Positions 1 through 8,989 are shown, numbered from the stretch's first letter. The stretch is DNA of 64,000 bases from Bradyrhizobium sp. 200 (GCF_023100945.1 NZ_CP064689.1:6306001-6370000); one strand, 5' to 3'. Notes: generated by a model not told the origin, from the letters alone. Program-made: numbers and translations.

Positions 1-233
1 CAGGACGTAAAGGTCGCCGTCGGCCGCCCCGACACGCGGTAGTAAACGTCGGCCATGAAGCCGGCGACGCTCTCGTGATGCACCGAGATGGTCTTGATAT
101 CCGATGAGCGCTCGTACAGCGCGTCGATGAACTGGATGTTGCCGTGGCCGCACAGGCCGAACACCTGCGGCACCTTCTCCTGGATCAGGTAATCGACAAT
201 GACCTGGGCGCCGTTGAGCATGTTACGCGACAT
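1..233 (-). CDS. TPP-dependent enzyme (acetolactate synthase-like), N-terminal part
   Basis: The gene starts at ATG 231-233 on the minus strand and runs off the left edge, so only 77 residues are visible. They match the N-terminal pyrimidine-binding domain of thiamine-pyrophosphate enzymes of the acetolactate synthase / benzoylformate decarboxylase class: a VFGLCGHGN stretch (residues 24-32), followed by SVHHESVAG, where Glu54 is the expected activating glutamate of the cofactor. The substrate cannot be told from this fragment. It diverges from an IclR regulator about 210 bp away, so it may be that regulator's target. Family is clear; exact enzyme is not. Confidence 0.75.
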   Translation of the reverse strand, partial: MSRNMLNGAQVIVDYLIQEKVPQVFGLCGHGNIQFIDALYERSSDIKTISVHHESVAGFMADVYYRVSGRPTATFTS

Positions 234-443
234 CGATTTCACTCTCTCCCTGGGCTCAACGAATTCGCCTCCGCGTCTTGCTTGCGCGGCCGGCGACGGG
301 GTCCGAACCTATTTCTCATAATACTGTACGTCAATTGCTATTGTGGTATGGTCCAAATTGCGCCACGACCGAGACGTGGCCGAGTTGCTGCGCGAGGACG
401 TCCTGATAGAGTTCGTCTCGCCCACCCCGGAGAGCTGATTCCC
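234..443. promoter_or_regulatory. Divergent intergenic region between TPP enzyme and IclR regulator
   Basis: These 210 bp separate two divergent genes and are locally AT-richer (around 315-360) than the flanks. They should hold both promoters and probably the IclR operator. I could not define a convincing -35/-10 pair or a clean palindrome by eye, so this is an inference from gene layout. Confidence 0.35.
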
Positions 444-1337
444 GTGAAATCGCGCACCAAGCTGAAGACCAGCGACAAGCAGGCCCCGCCACGCAAGGTC
501 TCGATCGCGAATCTGGTGCCGTCGAGTGAGCCCAACATCGACGACGAGGCCGAGGAGCGCGCCCGCGGCGGCGTGCAGTCGCTGGCCCGCGCGTTTTCGA
601 TCCTCGAGGAGGTCGCCCGTCACCGCGAAGGCATCGGCTTGGCGGACCTCAGCAAGCTGGTCGGCCTGCATAATTCCACCACCTTCCACCTCGCCAAGAC
701 GCTGGTCTCGCTCGGCTATCTCAGGCAGGAGCGCGATTCAAAACGCTACCGCGTCGGCCGGCCGCTGTTTGCGCTGGCGGCAAGTGCGCTTGACGAAATC
801 GAGATGGTCAATCTGGCGACGCCGGTGCTGGAAGATCTGTCGCGCGAGTCCGGCGAAAGCGGCCATTTTGCCGTGCGCATGGGCGACGCCGTGGTCGTTA
901 TTGCCCGCACCAGCGGGCCCGGCGCGTTCCAGTTGACCGACCGCGTTGGCGTGGTGCGGCCGGCGCATTGCACCGCGCTCGGCAAGATCATGCTGGCCTC
1001 GCTCCGCCCCGACCAGTTGAAGCGTTTTCTCGAACGGGTCGAACTGAAACCGTCGACGAAAAAATCGATCACGGACCCCTCGGTATTGCTGCGCGACATC
1101 GCCGAGATCCGTCGCAGCGCGATCGCCTTCGACGACGGCGAATTCAACGCGGAAGTCCGCTGCGTCGCCGTGCCGGTTTATAATTTCACCGGCGAAGTGA
1201 TCGGCGCGCTTGGGATTTCCGGCCCGATCTGGCGCATGACGGACCAGGTGCTGCAGAGCCGCGCCAAGCTGGTGCAAGCGGCTGCCGGCCGGCTGTCGGC
1301 CGAATTCGGCGCGCGGGATCTGGCGAAATCCTCCTGA
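444..1337 (+). CDS. IclR family transcriptional regulator
   Basis: A 297-aa DNA-binding regulator. After a roughly 40-residue charged leader comes a winged helix-turn-helix (about residues 42-105, with GLADLSKLVGLHNSTTFHL as the helix-turn-helix core), then the IclR effector-binding domain with the typical PAHCTALGKIMLA and the late RCVAVPVYNFTGEVIGALGISGP-like segment. I chose GTG 444 because GGAG lies at about 429-432 and the reading frame upstream (open back to 144) has no family similarity and overlaps the divergent gene. IclR proteins usually sense aromatic or short acids and control a neighbouring catabolic or uptake operon. Here the candidates are the TPP enzyme and the Liv-type importer downstream. 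The leader is somewhat longer than usual. Confidence 0.88.
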   Translation: MKSRTKLKTSDKQAPPRKVSIANLVPSSEPNIDDEAEERARGGVQSLARAFSILEEVARHREGIGLADLSKLVGLHNSTTFHLAKTLVSLGYLRQERDSKRYRVGRPLFALAASALDEIEMVNLATPVLEDLSRESGESGHFAVRMGDAVVVIARTSGPGAFQLTDRVGVVRPAHCTALGKIMLASLRPDQLKRFLERVELKPSTKKSITDPSVLLRDIAEIRRSAIAFDDGEFNAEVRCVAVPVYNFTGEVIGALGISGPIWRMTDQVLQSRAKLVQAAAGRLSAEFGARDLAKSS

Positions 1338-1395
1338 TCCCATCCGGCTAAAATCCTCTTCCAACGGCTTGAACGCGGCTGCGACGCATTTGGCG

Positions 1396-1426
1396 TTGAC
1401 AGGAGCCGTTGCGTCCGGAAATATCC
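1396..1426 (+). promoter_or_regulatory. Possible sigma-70-type promoter for the Liv-type importer
   Basis: TTGACA at 1396-1401 is a perfect -35 hexamer; an AT-rich AATATC/ATATCC stretch follows 18-19 bp later. It lies about 90 bp before the binding-protein gene. The -10 match is only partial, so this is tentative. Confidence 0.35.
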
Positions 1427-1515
1427 TACAACAATAAAAGAACGTCTCTCACATTGTCGCATAAGCGGGAATCGGGAGGGAGAACGTCGCGACGGATCTC
1501 GGGAGGAGACCAGCA

Positions 1516-2760
1516 ATGACCCGCTACAGCCGACGTACCCTGTTGAAGGCCGGCGCCGCCTTTGCCGGCGCCTCGACCATCGGATTCCCAGCAATCGTCA
1601 GCGCACAGGCCGCACGCATCAAGATCGGCCATCTGGTGCCGCTGACCGGCTTTCTCGGCGCGATCGGCAGCTACGCCCAGTTAGGGGTGAAGATGGCCGC
1701 CGAGGAGATCAACGCCTCCGGCGGCATCATGGGCAAGCAGATCGACCTGATGTCGGAAGACTCGGTCAATCCCGCGACCGCCTCGACCAAGGCGCAGCGC
1801 ATGATCGAGCAGGACGGCGCGGTGCTGCTGTTCGGCGAAATTTCCTCCGCCTCGTCGCTGACGATCATGCAGGTCGCCGAACGCAACAAGAAGGTGTTCT
1901 TCTCGACCGGCGCGCGCTCGGACGCGCTGCGCGGCAAGGACTGCAACCGCTATTCCTTCCACTGCGACATCCCCAACACCGTGATGGTCAACGCCGTCGG
2001 CACCGCGCTCAAGCAGAAGGGCATGGTGAAGGGCAAGAAGTTCGTCACGCTGACCGCGGACTATATTTTCGGCCACGACCTGCTGAAGGCCGCCAAAGCC
2101 TTCTTCAGCGCCAACGAGGCCACCCTGATCGGCGACGAACTGATTGCGACTGATGTCACCGACTTCAGCCCGTACCTGCTGAAGGTCCGGCAGGCCAAGC
2201 CTGACGTCGTATGCTGCAACCTCGCCGGCAACCAGGTGACCAACCTCGTCAAGCAATATGCCGAGTTCGGCCTCCCCTACCCGCTGGTCGGCTTCAACCT
2301 CAACACCGGCGACGCCTGGGCGATGGGCGAAGGCAATCTCAGCGGCACCTGGCCGACGGTCTGGTATCACACGCTGGACAATCCGGCCTCAAGAGCCTTC
2401 GTCGAGGCCTTCAGCAAGAAACACGGCAAGCCGCCGGAGAACCACGCCTGGATCGAATACATCACGCTGAAAATGATCGCGCAGGCGATCACCGAGACCA
2501 AGTCGACCGAGAGCGATGCGCTGATCGCCTATTTCGAGAAGCAGACGCAGTTCGACATCATGAAGGCGCGCAAGGCCTATTTCCGTTCCTGGGACCACCA
2601 GCTCGTGCAGGAAGCCTATCCGTTCACCGTAAAACCGAAGAACGAGATGAAGGACAAGTGGGACATGCTCGTGCTCGGAGAAGCGGTGCCGGCCGCAGGC
2701 GCGGAGCTTGAATCGATCTACCCGACGAAGACGCAAAATCCCTGCAACATGAAGGCATAG
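1516..2760 (+). CDS. Liv-type ABC transporter substrate-binding protein
   Basis: A 414-aa periplasmic ligand-binding protein of the type I fold used by branched-chain amino acid, amide and aromatic-acid importers. The N-terminus carries a twin-arginine signal (SRRTLLKAG) followed by a hydrophobic stretch ending in VSAQA, so export by Tat is likely. The mature start KIGHLVPLTGFLGAIGSYAQLGVKMAAEE-like pattern is typical of the family. A strong ribosome site (GGAGGAGA) lies about 8 nt before ATG 1516. It is the first gene of an importer with livH and a fused livMGF downstream. The ligand cannot be read from sequence; it need not be an amino acid. Confidence 0.9.
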   Translation: MTRYSRRTLLKAGAAFAGASTIGFPAIVSAQAARIKIGHLVPLTGFLGAIGSYAQLGVKMAAEEINASGGIMGKQIDLMSEDSVNPATASTKAQRMIEQDGAVLLFGEISSASSLTIMQVAERNKKVFFSTGARSDALRGKDCNRYSFHCDIPNTVMVNAVGTALKQKGMVKGKKFVTLTADYIFGHDLLKAAKAFFSANEATLIGDELIATDVTDFSPYLLKVRQAKPDVVCCNLAGNQVTNLVKQYAEFGLPYPLVGFNLNTGDAWAMGEGNLSGTWPTVWYHTLDNPASRAFVEAFSKKHGKPPENHAWIEYITLKMIAQAITETKSTESDALIAYFEKQTQFDIMKARKAYFRSWDHQLVQEAYPFTVKPKNEMKDKWDMLVLGEAVPAAGAELESIYPTKTQNPCNMKA

Positions 2761-2794
2761 AAGCCCGCTTCGGGCGTCGGGCACACTGGCGCTA

Positions 2795-2832
2795 ACGGCG
2801 CCGGCATAGATGAGCCGGCGCCGTCTTCTTTT
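2795..2832 (+). terminator. Strong hairpin with T-rich tail between binding protein and permease genes
   Basis: An 11-bp perfect inverted repeat (ACGGCGCCGGC at 2795-2805 and its complement at 2814-2824, 8-nt loop) is followed by CTTCTTTT. It looks like an intrinsic terminator but lies inside a transporter operon, 18 nt before livH. A likely role is partial termination or 3' end protection, giving more binding protein than membrane subunits. A smaller GCCCG/CGGGC hairpin lies just upstream at 2763-2775. Confidence 0.7.
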
Positions 2833-2849
2833 AATCTCGCGGATCGCAT

Positions 2850-3725
2850 ATGCAGTTCGGATTTCTGCTGGAGCAGGTGGTGAATGGCCTGGTGCTCGGA
2901 GGCTACTACCTCCTGATTGCGCTCGGCCTGTCGCTGATCTTCAGCGTCGGCGGCATCGTCAATCTCGCGCACGGCGCGTTCTATGCGCTCGGCGCCTATA
3001 TCTCCGTCGAGATCACGAAATATCTCGGCTTCGGTTCCGCGGTGGTGCTGTCGCCGGTCGCGGTCGGGCTGCTCGGCATTCTCTTCGAGCGTTTCATCCT
3101 GCGCCGCTTCTACGATGCCGATCCGATCCTGAGCCTGCTGGTGACGTTCAGCCTCGCCATGGTCACCGAACAGGCGATCCGGATCATCTGGGGCGCGCCG
3201 CCGATATCGGCGGGGATCCCGCAAGCGTTACGCGGCTCGGTCTTCCTCGGCGACTTCCTGTTCTCGCGCTATCGCCTGCTGATCCTCGCCGTCGTCGCCG
3301 TGGTCCTCGTCGGCGTCTGGCTGCTGCTGCACAAGACATCCTTTGGCCGCGTGGTGCGCGCCGGCATCCAGCGGCCGGACATGGTCGCTGCGCTGGGCAT
3401 CCGCCTGCAGCCCTACATGACCGCGATCGTCATGCTGGGCGTCGGCATGGCCGCCCTCGGCGGCGCATTCTTTGCGCCGATCACCATCGTGCATCCCGCC
3501 ATGGGCGCCGAGATCATCACGGTGGCCTTTGTCGTGGTCGTGATCGGCGGCCTCGGCAGTTTCTGGGGCGTGGTGCTGGCGGCGATGCTGGTCGGGGTCG
3601 TGCGCGGCATCACCATTCACTTCGCGCCGGCGGCCGGTGAAGCCTCGATCTACGTGCTGATGTTCCTGGTGCTGCTGGTGCGGCCGCGCGGGCTGCTTGG
3701 CGAACGTATCGAGAAGTTCGAATGA
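2850..3725 (+). CDS. livH: Branched-chain amino acid-type ABC transporter permease LivH
   Basis: A 291-aa inner-membrane permease with about eight hydrophobic segments. The N-terminal pattern FLLEQVVNGLVLGGYYLLIALGLSLIFSVGGIVNLAHG is characteristic of LivH, and the late GGLGSFWGVVLAAMLVG and RPRGLLGE motifs also fit. Start ATG 2850 gives the standard N-terminus, although the ribosome site is weak. Its stop overlaps the start of the fused livMGF gene by four bases (ATGA, 3722-3725), indicating translational coupling. The symbol denotes family; the substrate is not established. Confidence 0.9.
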   Translation: MQFGFLLEQVVNGLVLGGYYLLIALGLSLIFSVGGIVNLAHGAFYALGAYISVEITKYLGFGSAVVLSPVAVGLLGILFERFILRRFYDADPILSLLVTFSLAMVTEQAIRIIWGAPPISAGIPQALRGSVFLGDFLFSRYRLLILAVVAVVLVGVWLLLHKTSFGRVVRAGIQRPDMVAALGIRLQPYMTAIVMLGVGMAALGGAFFAPITIVHPAMGAEIITVAFVVVVIGGLGSFWGVVLAAMLVGVVRGITIHFAPAAGEASIYVLMFLVLLVRPRGLLGERIEKFE

Positions 3726-6256
3726 CAAGCGCCGCCGAAAAATATCGCCCGCTGCTGTTGGCCACGCTCGGCGTGATCGCGCTGCCGTTCGGCCTCTATC
3801 TGCTCGGCCTGTCGCTCAACACCGGAACCATGGTGGTGGCGCTCGCCATCGCCGCGATGGGGCTTAACCTCTGCATCGGCTATACTGGGTTGGTCTCGTT
3901 CGGCCATGGCGCCTGGTTCGGCATCGGCGCCTATGCAGCGGGATTGATCCAGCGCAACTGGTTCAACAACGATATCTTCCTGCCGCTGCTCCTCGCAGCC
4001 GTCGTCGTCGCAATCATCGCGACCTTCGTCGGCTTCATCATCCTGCGCCGCCGCGGCGTCTATTTCTCGCTGCTGACGCTGGCGCTGTCGGCGTTGGCCT
4101 ACACCATCGCCTTCCGCTGGACCGCCGTCACCGGCGGCGAGGACGGCCTCGGCGGGTTGAAGCGCGGCAGCATCGGGCCGTTCAGCCTCGACAATGCGCT
4201 GAACTATTACATTGTCGTCTCCGTGCTCTGCCTCGGCGTGCTCTATCTGCTGCTGCGGCTGGTGCGCTCGCCATTCGGCCATGTGCTGATGGCGATCCGC
4301 GAAAACCAGTTGCGCGCCACTTTTCAGGGCTATCCGGTCGAGCGCTACAAGCTCGGCGTGTTCGTGATCTCGGCGGTCGTCACCGGCTTTGCTGGCGGGC
4401 TGATCGGATTCCAGAACTACTTGGTGTCAGCCGAGGCGGTCTCCGTCCCCTTCTCCGGCGAACTGCTTGCGATCGTCGTGATCGGCGGCATGCGCAGCAT
4501 GCTGGGCCCGGCGATCGGCGCGCTGTTCTTCATCCTGTTCCGCGAATTGTTTTCGATCTGGACGCCGAACTGGCTGCTGTGGTTCGGCCTCGTCTTCGTC
4601 GCCTTCGTGCTGTATTCGCCGGGCGGGCTCGTCGGCATCTGGGCGACGCTTGCAAAGCGCTGGTGGCCGCCGCCGGAAGAAGCCGCTGCGATGAGCCGCC
4701 GGAAAATATACGAGGGTCTGCCGCTGCCGGCCTTCCTGCAGCCGAAAGCGCTCGACGGCACCGTGCTGGAGGTGCAAGGCGTCTCGAAGACTTTCGGCGG
4801 CATTCGCGCGGTGACCGATGCGAGCCTGCAGGTCGGCGCCGGCGAAATCCACGCGCTGATCGGGCCGAACGGCGCGGGAAAAACCACGCTGTTCAATCTG
4901 GTCTCCGGCCTCTATCCGACCGACGGCGGCACCATCAAGCTGAACGGCCGCGAGATCCAGGGCGTAGCGTCGGAGGCGATCTGCCACCAGGGACTGGCGC
5001 GCTCGTTCCAGATCACCAGTTTGTTCAAGGGGCTGTCGATCCATGAAAACCTGCGGCTGTCGCTGCAGGCGCAGAACACCGGCCGCTTCAACCTCTGGCG
5101 CGACACCGACCATTACAGCGACATCCACGCCGAGACCGCCGAGCTGATAAAATTCCTCGGCCTCGAAGGCATCGAGACCATCGAGGGCGGCGAGCTCTCC
5201 TATGGCGGGCAGCGGCTGGTCGACCTCGGCATCGCGCTCGGCTCCAAGCCGCAGGTGCTGTTGCTCGACGAGCCGCTGGCGGGCCTTGCCGCCGCCGAAC
5301 GCGAGCGCGTCTCGAACCTCGTCCGGAACATCGCCGCCAATATTCCGGTCCTGATCGTCGAGCATGACATCGACCGCGTGCTCGGCTTCTCCCGCACCGT
5401 CACCGTGATGAACCAGGGCGAGGTGCTGATGACCGGCACGCCCGATGCGGTGCGCGCCGACCGCAGGGTGCAGGAGATCTATACCGGCACCGGCGTGCCG
5501 GAGGTCGAGCATGTCGCCAGCGATCACGCCAAAGCCGGCGCCGCGCCGATCCTGCGCTTCGAACGCGTCAATACGTTTTACGGCAAGAGCCATATCCTGC
5601 ACGACGCCACGCTCGACGTGCGCGAGGGCGAAATCGTCGCTTTGCTCGGCCGCAACGGCGCCGGCAAGTCGACGCTGTTGAAGACGCTCGCAGGCCTCGT
5701 GCCGCTGTCGTCGGGCGGAATCGAATATGCCGGCAGCGACATCTCCCGCCTCCCCGCGCCCGATATCGCGCGCGCCGGCATCGGCTATGTGCCGCAGGGC
5801 CGCGGCCTGTTCGCAGGGATGACGGTGCGCGAAAATCTCTCGCTCGGGCGTCTCGCCCGCAAAACCGACGGCAGCAACGGCGTCGTATGGGACGAAGCCC
5901 AGATCCTCGAATATTTTCCGCGGCTGCGCGAACGCATGGACGTTGCGGCGGATTATCTTTCCGGCGGCGAGCAGCAGATGGTGGCGGTCGCGCGCGCGAT
6001 GTCCGGCAACGTCAAACTGCTGCTGCTCGACGAACCCTTCGAGGGACTGGCGCCGGCCGTGATCGTCGAACTGTTCAAGGTGTTCGACCGGCTCCGGCAG
6101 CACATCTCCATCGTGATCGTCGAACACAATCTCGATCTGGTGCTGGCGCTTGCCGACCGCGTGTTCGCCCTGGAGCGCGGCGCGGTGTTCCATCAGGGAC
6201 CGGCCCAACCGCTGCTGACGGACCTCGAATACCGGAAGAAGATCTTGTGGCTGTAA
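3722..6256 (+). CDS. Fused LivM permease - LivG ATPase - LivF ATPase
   Basis: An 844-aa three-part protein. Residues about 1-320 are a LivM-like permease (NTGTMVVALAIAAMGLNLCIGYTG region, ending VLYSPGGLVG). Residues about 345-590 are a LivG-like ATPase: Walker A GPNGAGKTT at 381-389, signature LSYGGQ at 492-497, then LLLDEPLAGL. Residues about 625-844 are a LivF-like ATPase: Walker A GRNGAGKST at 643-651, signature LSGGEQQ at 746-752, then LLLDEPFEGLAP. The frame is open throughout with no internal stop. The LivG half has Tyr in place of the usual Ser-Gly in its signature. With the binding protein and LivH it makes a complete importer from four polypeptide functions in three genes. Confidence 0.93.
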   Translation: MTSAAEKYRPLLLATLGVIALPFGLYLLGLSLNTGTMVVALAIAAMGLNLCIGYTGLVSFGHGAWFGIGAYAAGLIQRNWFNNDIFLPLLLAAVVVAIIATFVGFIILRRRGVYFSLLTLALSALAYTIAFRWTAVTGGEDGLGGLKRGSIGPFSLDNALNYYIVVSVLCLGVLYLLLRLVRSPFGHVLMAIRENQLRATFQGYPVERYKLGVFVISAVVTGFAGGLIGFQNYLVSAEAVSVPFSGELLAIVVIGGMRSMLGPAIGALFFILFRELFSIWTPNWLLWFGLVFVAFVLYSPGGLVGIWATLAKRWWPPPEEAAAMSRRKIYEGLPLPAFLQPKALDGTVLEVQGVSKTFGGIRAVTDASLQVGAGEIHALIGPNGAGKTTLFNLVSGLYPTDGGTIKLNGREIQGVASEAICHQGLARSFQITSLFKGLSIHENLRLSLQAQNTGRFNLWRDTDHYSDIHAETAELIKFLGLEGIETIEGGELSYGGQRLVDLGIALGSKPQVLLLDEPLAGLAAAERERVSNLVRNIAANIPVLIVEHDIDRVLGFSRTVTVMNQGEVLMTGTPDAVRADRRVQEIYTGTGVPEVEHVASDHAKAGAAPILRFERVNTFYGKSHILHDATLDVREGEIVALLGRNGAGKSTLLKTLAGLVPLSSGGIEYAGSDISRLPAPDIARAGIGYVPQGRGLFAGMTVRENLSLGRLARKTDGSNGVVWDEAQILEYFPRLRERMDVAADYLSGGEQQMVAVARAMSGNVKLLLLDEPFEGLAPAVIVELFKVFDRLRQHISIVIVEHNLDLVLALADRVFALERGAVFHQGPAQPLLTDLEYRKKILWL

Positions 6257-6303
6257 ATCTCACCACGTCATTGCGCCACCGCGCTAATGCCGCGGCCTAT
6301 CCA

Positions 6304-6381
6304 CGTCATTGCGAGCGTAGCGAAGCAATCCACATTTCGGCTCGGGGATAGATGGATTGCTTCGCTGCGCTCGCAATGACG
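6304..6381. repeat. Palindromic intergenic repeat (29-bp arms)
   Basis: The arm CGTCATTGCGAGCG...AAGCAATCCA (6304-6332) is repeated in inverted form at 6353-6381 with a single mismatch and a 20-nt spacer. It sits between convergent genes (livMGF and the hemC-like gene), where such REP-type elements usually lie, and could act as a bidirectional transcription stop. From general knowledge this sequence type is abundant in Bradyrhizobium and relatives; only this copy is seen here. Confidence 0.85.
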
Positions 6382-6402
6382 CTGAGCGCGATATCGACAG
6401 CC

Positions 6403-7425
6403 TCACGAAAGCAGCGACGTTTCGTCCGGCCGCGTCCGGGCGATAATCTCGGCGGCGCCCTTGTCCAGTAACTCGAGCCCGACCGCGCGCCCGAGTTCGC
6501 GCGGCCGGTCCGCCGCGCCCTGCCGCGACACCTCGATGAAACGGTCGCCGGTTTCATCAAGCACGGCCGCCGTCAGCGTCATCTCGTTGCCCGCCAGCGT
6601 AGCGTGGCCGGCGATCGGGGAGTTGCAATGGCCGTTCAGTACCCACAGCACCTCGCGCTCGGCCTCGGCGCAGAGGCGCGACGCGGCGTCCTCGATCTTG
6701 GCGAGACGCCCGCGCGTGATCCAATCGTTCTCGACGCATTCGACCGCGACGATGCCCTGCCCTACCGCCGGCAGCATCTCGCGAACCGAAAAATCATGAG
6801 CGATGCGAGCGGTCATGCCGATCCGCTCGAGCCCCGACCGCGCCATGACCAGCGCATCCGCAGGCCCCACCTCGCCGCCATCGGGCAGCCGCTGCTTGTC
6901 GCCGCGATCGAGTTTTGCCACGCGGGTATCGGCCGCGCCGCGGAAATGGATCACCGTCACTTCCGGAAACAGCCGACGCAGATATGCCGCGCGCCGCACC
7001 GCATTGGTGCCGATCTTGAAACCCTTGCCCTTCGATGCGCGAAATTCGTCGAGCGAAAGGCCGGGACGCAGCACCAGCGCGTCGTTGGCGGCGTCGCGCG
7101 GCAGGGTCGCGGCGATGATCAGGCCAGGGGTCTCCTCGTTGCCGGGAACATCCTTGAGCGAATGCATCGCCGCCTGCAATTGACCAGCGCGCATGGCTTC
7201 GCGAATTTCGGCGACGAAGGCGCCGCCCTTGCCGCCATGGCGCAGCAGCTTGCTGGTCTGGTCCTGGTCGCCGCGGGTTTCGAACTTGACGATCTCGACG
7301 CCGAGCGCGGGATCGGACGCCCGCAACAGCCGCGCGATCCCTTCCGTCTGCGCCAGCGCCATCGCGCTCTTGCGCGTGCCGATCTTCAAGGTCTGTCCCG
7401 ACACAAGGTCTCCCAAAGCAGTCAA
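6403..7425 (-). CDS. Hydroxymethylbilane synthase-like protein (divergent HemC)
   Basis: A 340-aa protein of the porphobilinogen deaminase fold. Recognisable are LKIGTRKSAMALAQ (13-26), HSLKDVP (88-94, Asp92 is the catalytic aspartate position), FRGAADTR (161-168), EMLPAVGQG (216-224) and the cofactor-binding cysteine in NGHCNSPIAG (Cys267). It departs from classical HemC: the GTSSLRR motif is GTNAVRR (139-145), the RGN of RGNVxTR is RGA, and an insertion with DKQRLPDGGEVGP follows. The classical role is joining four porphobilinogens into hydroxymethylbilane for haem, B12 and chlorophyll. Because of these changes it may be a second copy with a special role rather than the main hemC; another hemC elsewhere in the genome would support that. 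Confidence 0.75.
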   Translation of the reverse strand: MTALGDLVSGQTLKIGTRKSAMALAQTEGIARLLRASDPALGVEIVKFETRGDQDQTSKLLRHGGKGGAFVAEIREAMRAGQLQAAMHSLKDVPGNEETPGLIIAATLPRDAANDALVLRPGLSLDEFRASKGKGFKIGTNAVRRAAYLRRLFPEVTVIHFRGAADTRVAKLDRGDKQRLPDGGEVGPADALVMARSGLERIGMTARIAHDFSVREMLPAVGQGIVAVECVENDWITRGRLAKIEDAASRLCAEAEREVLWVLNGHCNSPIAGHATLAGNEMTLTAAVLDETGDRFIEVSRQGAADRPRELGRAVGLELLDKGAAEIIARTRPDETSLLS

Positions 7426-7621
7426 TGGCTGAAGTTTTCGAGCGTTACGGGATAGAGCAAGCCGCCTGCCAGAACAATGACTTTGGCCCCGGCGGAACGG
7501 CCTGCCGCCCGATCGGGCACGCCTTGCCTAAAGGCTCCGGTGCCGACGGGCTGCCATTCCAAAACGCCGATTGTGCAGCGCAACAATATCAATAGAGTGC
7601 GCCGCTCAAGAGGGTTTTTTA

Positions 7622-8869
7622 TTGTCCGATACCAGTGCCAATGCCGTGGCCGCTTCAGGCCACCGCCCGATGGGCTTCCCCGAATTCGTGATCGTGATCG
7701 CGTCCATCATGGCGCTCAATCCGCTCGCCATGGACATGATGCTGCCGGCGCTGCCGAACATCGCGTCCGCCTTCCACATCACGTCGGCCAACCGGCCGCA
7801 GATGGTGCTGTCGATCTTCCTGGTCGGCTTCGGCGTCGGCCAGTTCGTGATGGGCCCGCTGTCGGACCGGTTCGGGCGGCGGCCCGTCCTGCTCGGCGGC
7901 ATGGCCGTCTATTGTGTCGCAAGCCTGCTGGCGATCGCGGCTCCCTCCTTCGAGACGCTGCTGCTCGCCCGCGCGCTGCAGGGTCTCTGCACCTCGGCCA
8001 CGCGCGTAATCGCGACCTCGATCGTTCGCGACTGCTACGCCGGCCGGCGCATGGCGAGCGTGATGTCGCTGGCGATGATGGTGTTCATTGCCGTGCCCGT
8101 CATCGCTCCGGCATTCGGCCAGGCCGTGCTGCTGCTGACGCAATGGCGCGGCATCTTCATCGTGCTGATGCTGTACGGCGTGGTGGCGCTGATCTGGAGC
8201 GCGCTGCGCATGCCGGAGACGCTGCCCGTCGAAAGGCGCAGGTCGCTCGCCATCGGCGCGGTATTCGATGCGTTCCGCCAGACCGTGACCAATCGCCAGA
8301 CGCTGGGTTATGCGCTGGCGGCCGGCGGCGTATTGGGCTCGCTGTTCGCCTTCGTATTCATCTCGCAGCAGGTGTTCACCGGCATCTACCAGCTCGGGCA
8401 TTATTTTCCGGTTGCGTTTGCCGGCGTCGCCGTCGGAACCGCGATCGCCGGGTTCGTCAATTCCCGCCTCGTCGGCCGCCTCGGCATGCGCGTGCTCTCC
8501 CACGGCGCGCTGATAGGCTTCGTGGTCATCGCGGCAACCATGCTGGTGGCGGCGAAATTGCAGATGCTGCCCTTGCCGCTGTTCATGGTGCTCTCGGTAT
8601 CGATGATGTTTGCGTTCGGCTTGATGATCGCCAATTTCACCGCGCTCGCCATGGAGCCGCAGGGCCATATCGCCGGCACCGCCGCGTCGCTGTATGGCTC
8701 GATCACCACCCTGCTCGGCATCAGCATCGGCGCCACCATCGGGCAGGATTACGACGGCACGCTGGTGCCGTTCGCGACCGGTTTCCTGCTCTGCACGCTG
8801 GCGGCGCTTGCCGTGGTGCTGGTGGTGGAGAAAGGCCGGCTGTTCCGGCCGCATGGCATGAAGCTGTGA
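7622..8869 (+). CDS. Bcr/CflA family multidrug efflux MFS transporter
   Basis: A 415-aa major facilitator with 12 hydrophobic segments. The first helix region MALNPLAMDMMLPALPNIA and the GPLSDRFGRRPVLLGG loop after helix 2 are diagnostic of drug:H+ antiporters of the Bcr/CflA group, as is the helix 4 ALQGLCTSATRVIATSIVRD. The frame is open from 7571, but I chose TTG 7622 because an AGAGGG ribosome site sits 7 nt before it. Bcr-type pumps export chloramphenicol-like drugs, bicyclomycin or dipeptides; the actual substrate is unknown. Single gene, divergent from the hemC-like gene. Confidence 0.87.
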   Translation: MSDTSANAVAASGHRPMGFPEFVIVIASIMALNPLAMDMMLPALPNIASAFHITSANRPQMVLSIFLVGFGVGQFVMGPLSDRFGRRPVLLGGMAVYCVASLLAIAAPSFETLLLARALQGLCTSATRVIATSIVRDCYAGRRMASVMSLAMMVFIAVPVIAPAFGQAVLLLTQWRGIFIVLMLYGVVALIWSALRMPETLPVERRRSLAIGAVFDAFRQTVTNRQTLGYALAAGGVLGSLFAFVFISQQVFTGIYQLGHYFPVAFAGVAVGTAIAGFVNSRLVGRLGMRVLSHGALIGFVVIAATMLVAAKLQMLPLPLFMVLSVSMMFAFGLMIANFTALAMEPQGHIAGTAASLYGSITTLLGISIGATIGQDYDGTLVPFATGFLLCTLAALAVVLVVEKGRLFRPHGMKL

Positions 8870-8989
8870 GCGGCGCCGCTTGCGCCCCGCCCCGGCCGCA
8901 TGGCTGATTGTCCGCCCGGTGCTGGCGTCGTTTGGCGAAGCTGGTAACAATTCTAGGCTCACATCGCCTTCAGGATTGGAAATCGGAAG

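Noticed and set aside
144..443. N-terminal extension of the IclR regulator frame
   Set aside because: The extra 100 residues overlap the divergent TPP gene and its promoter and look like random translation; GTG 444 has a ribosome site.
4427..6208. Long minus-strand frame opposite the Liv fusion
   Set aside because: Composition is that of a shadow frame; no recognisable domain, and the plus-strand frame is clearly coding.
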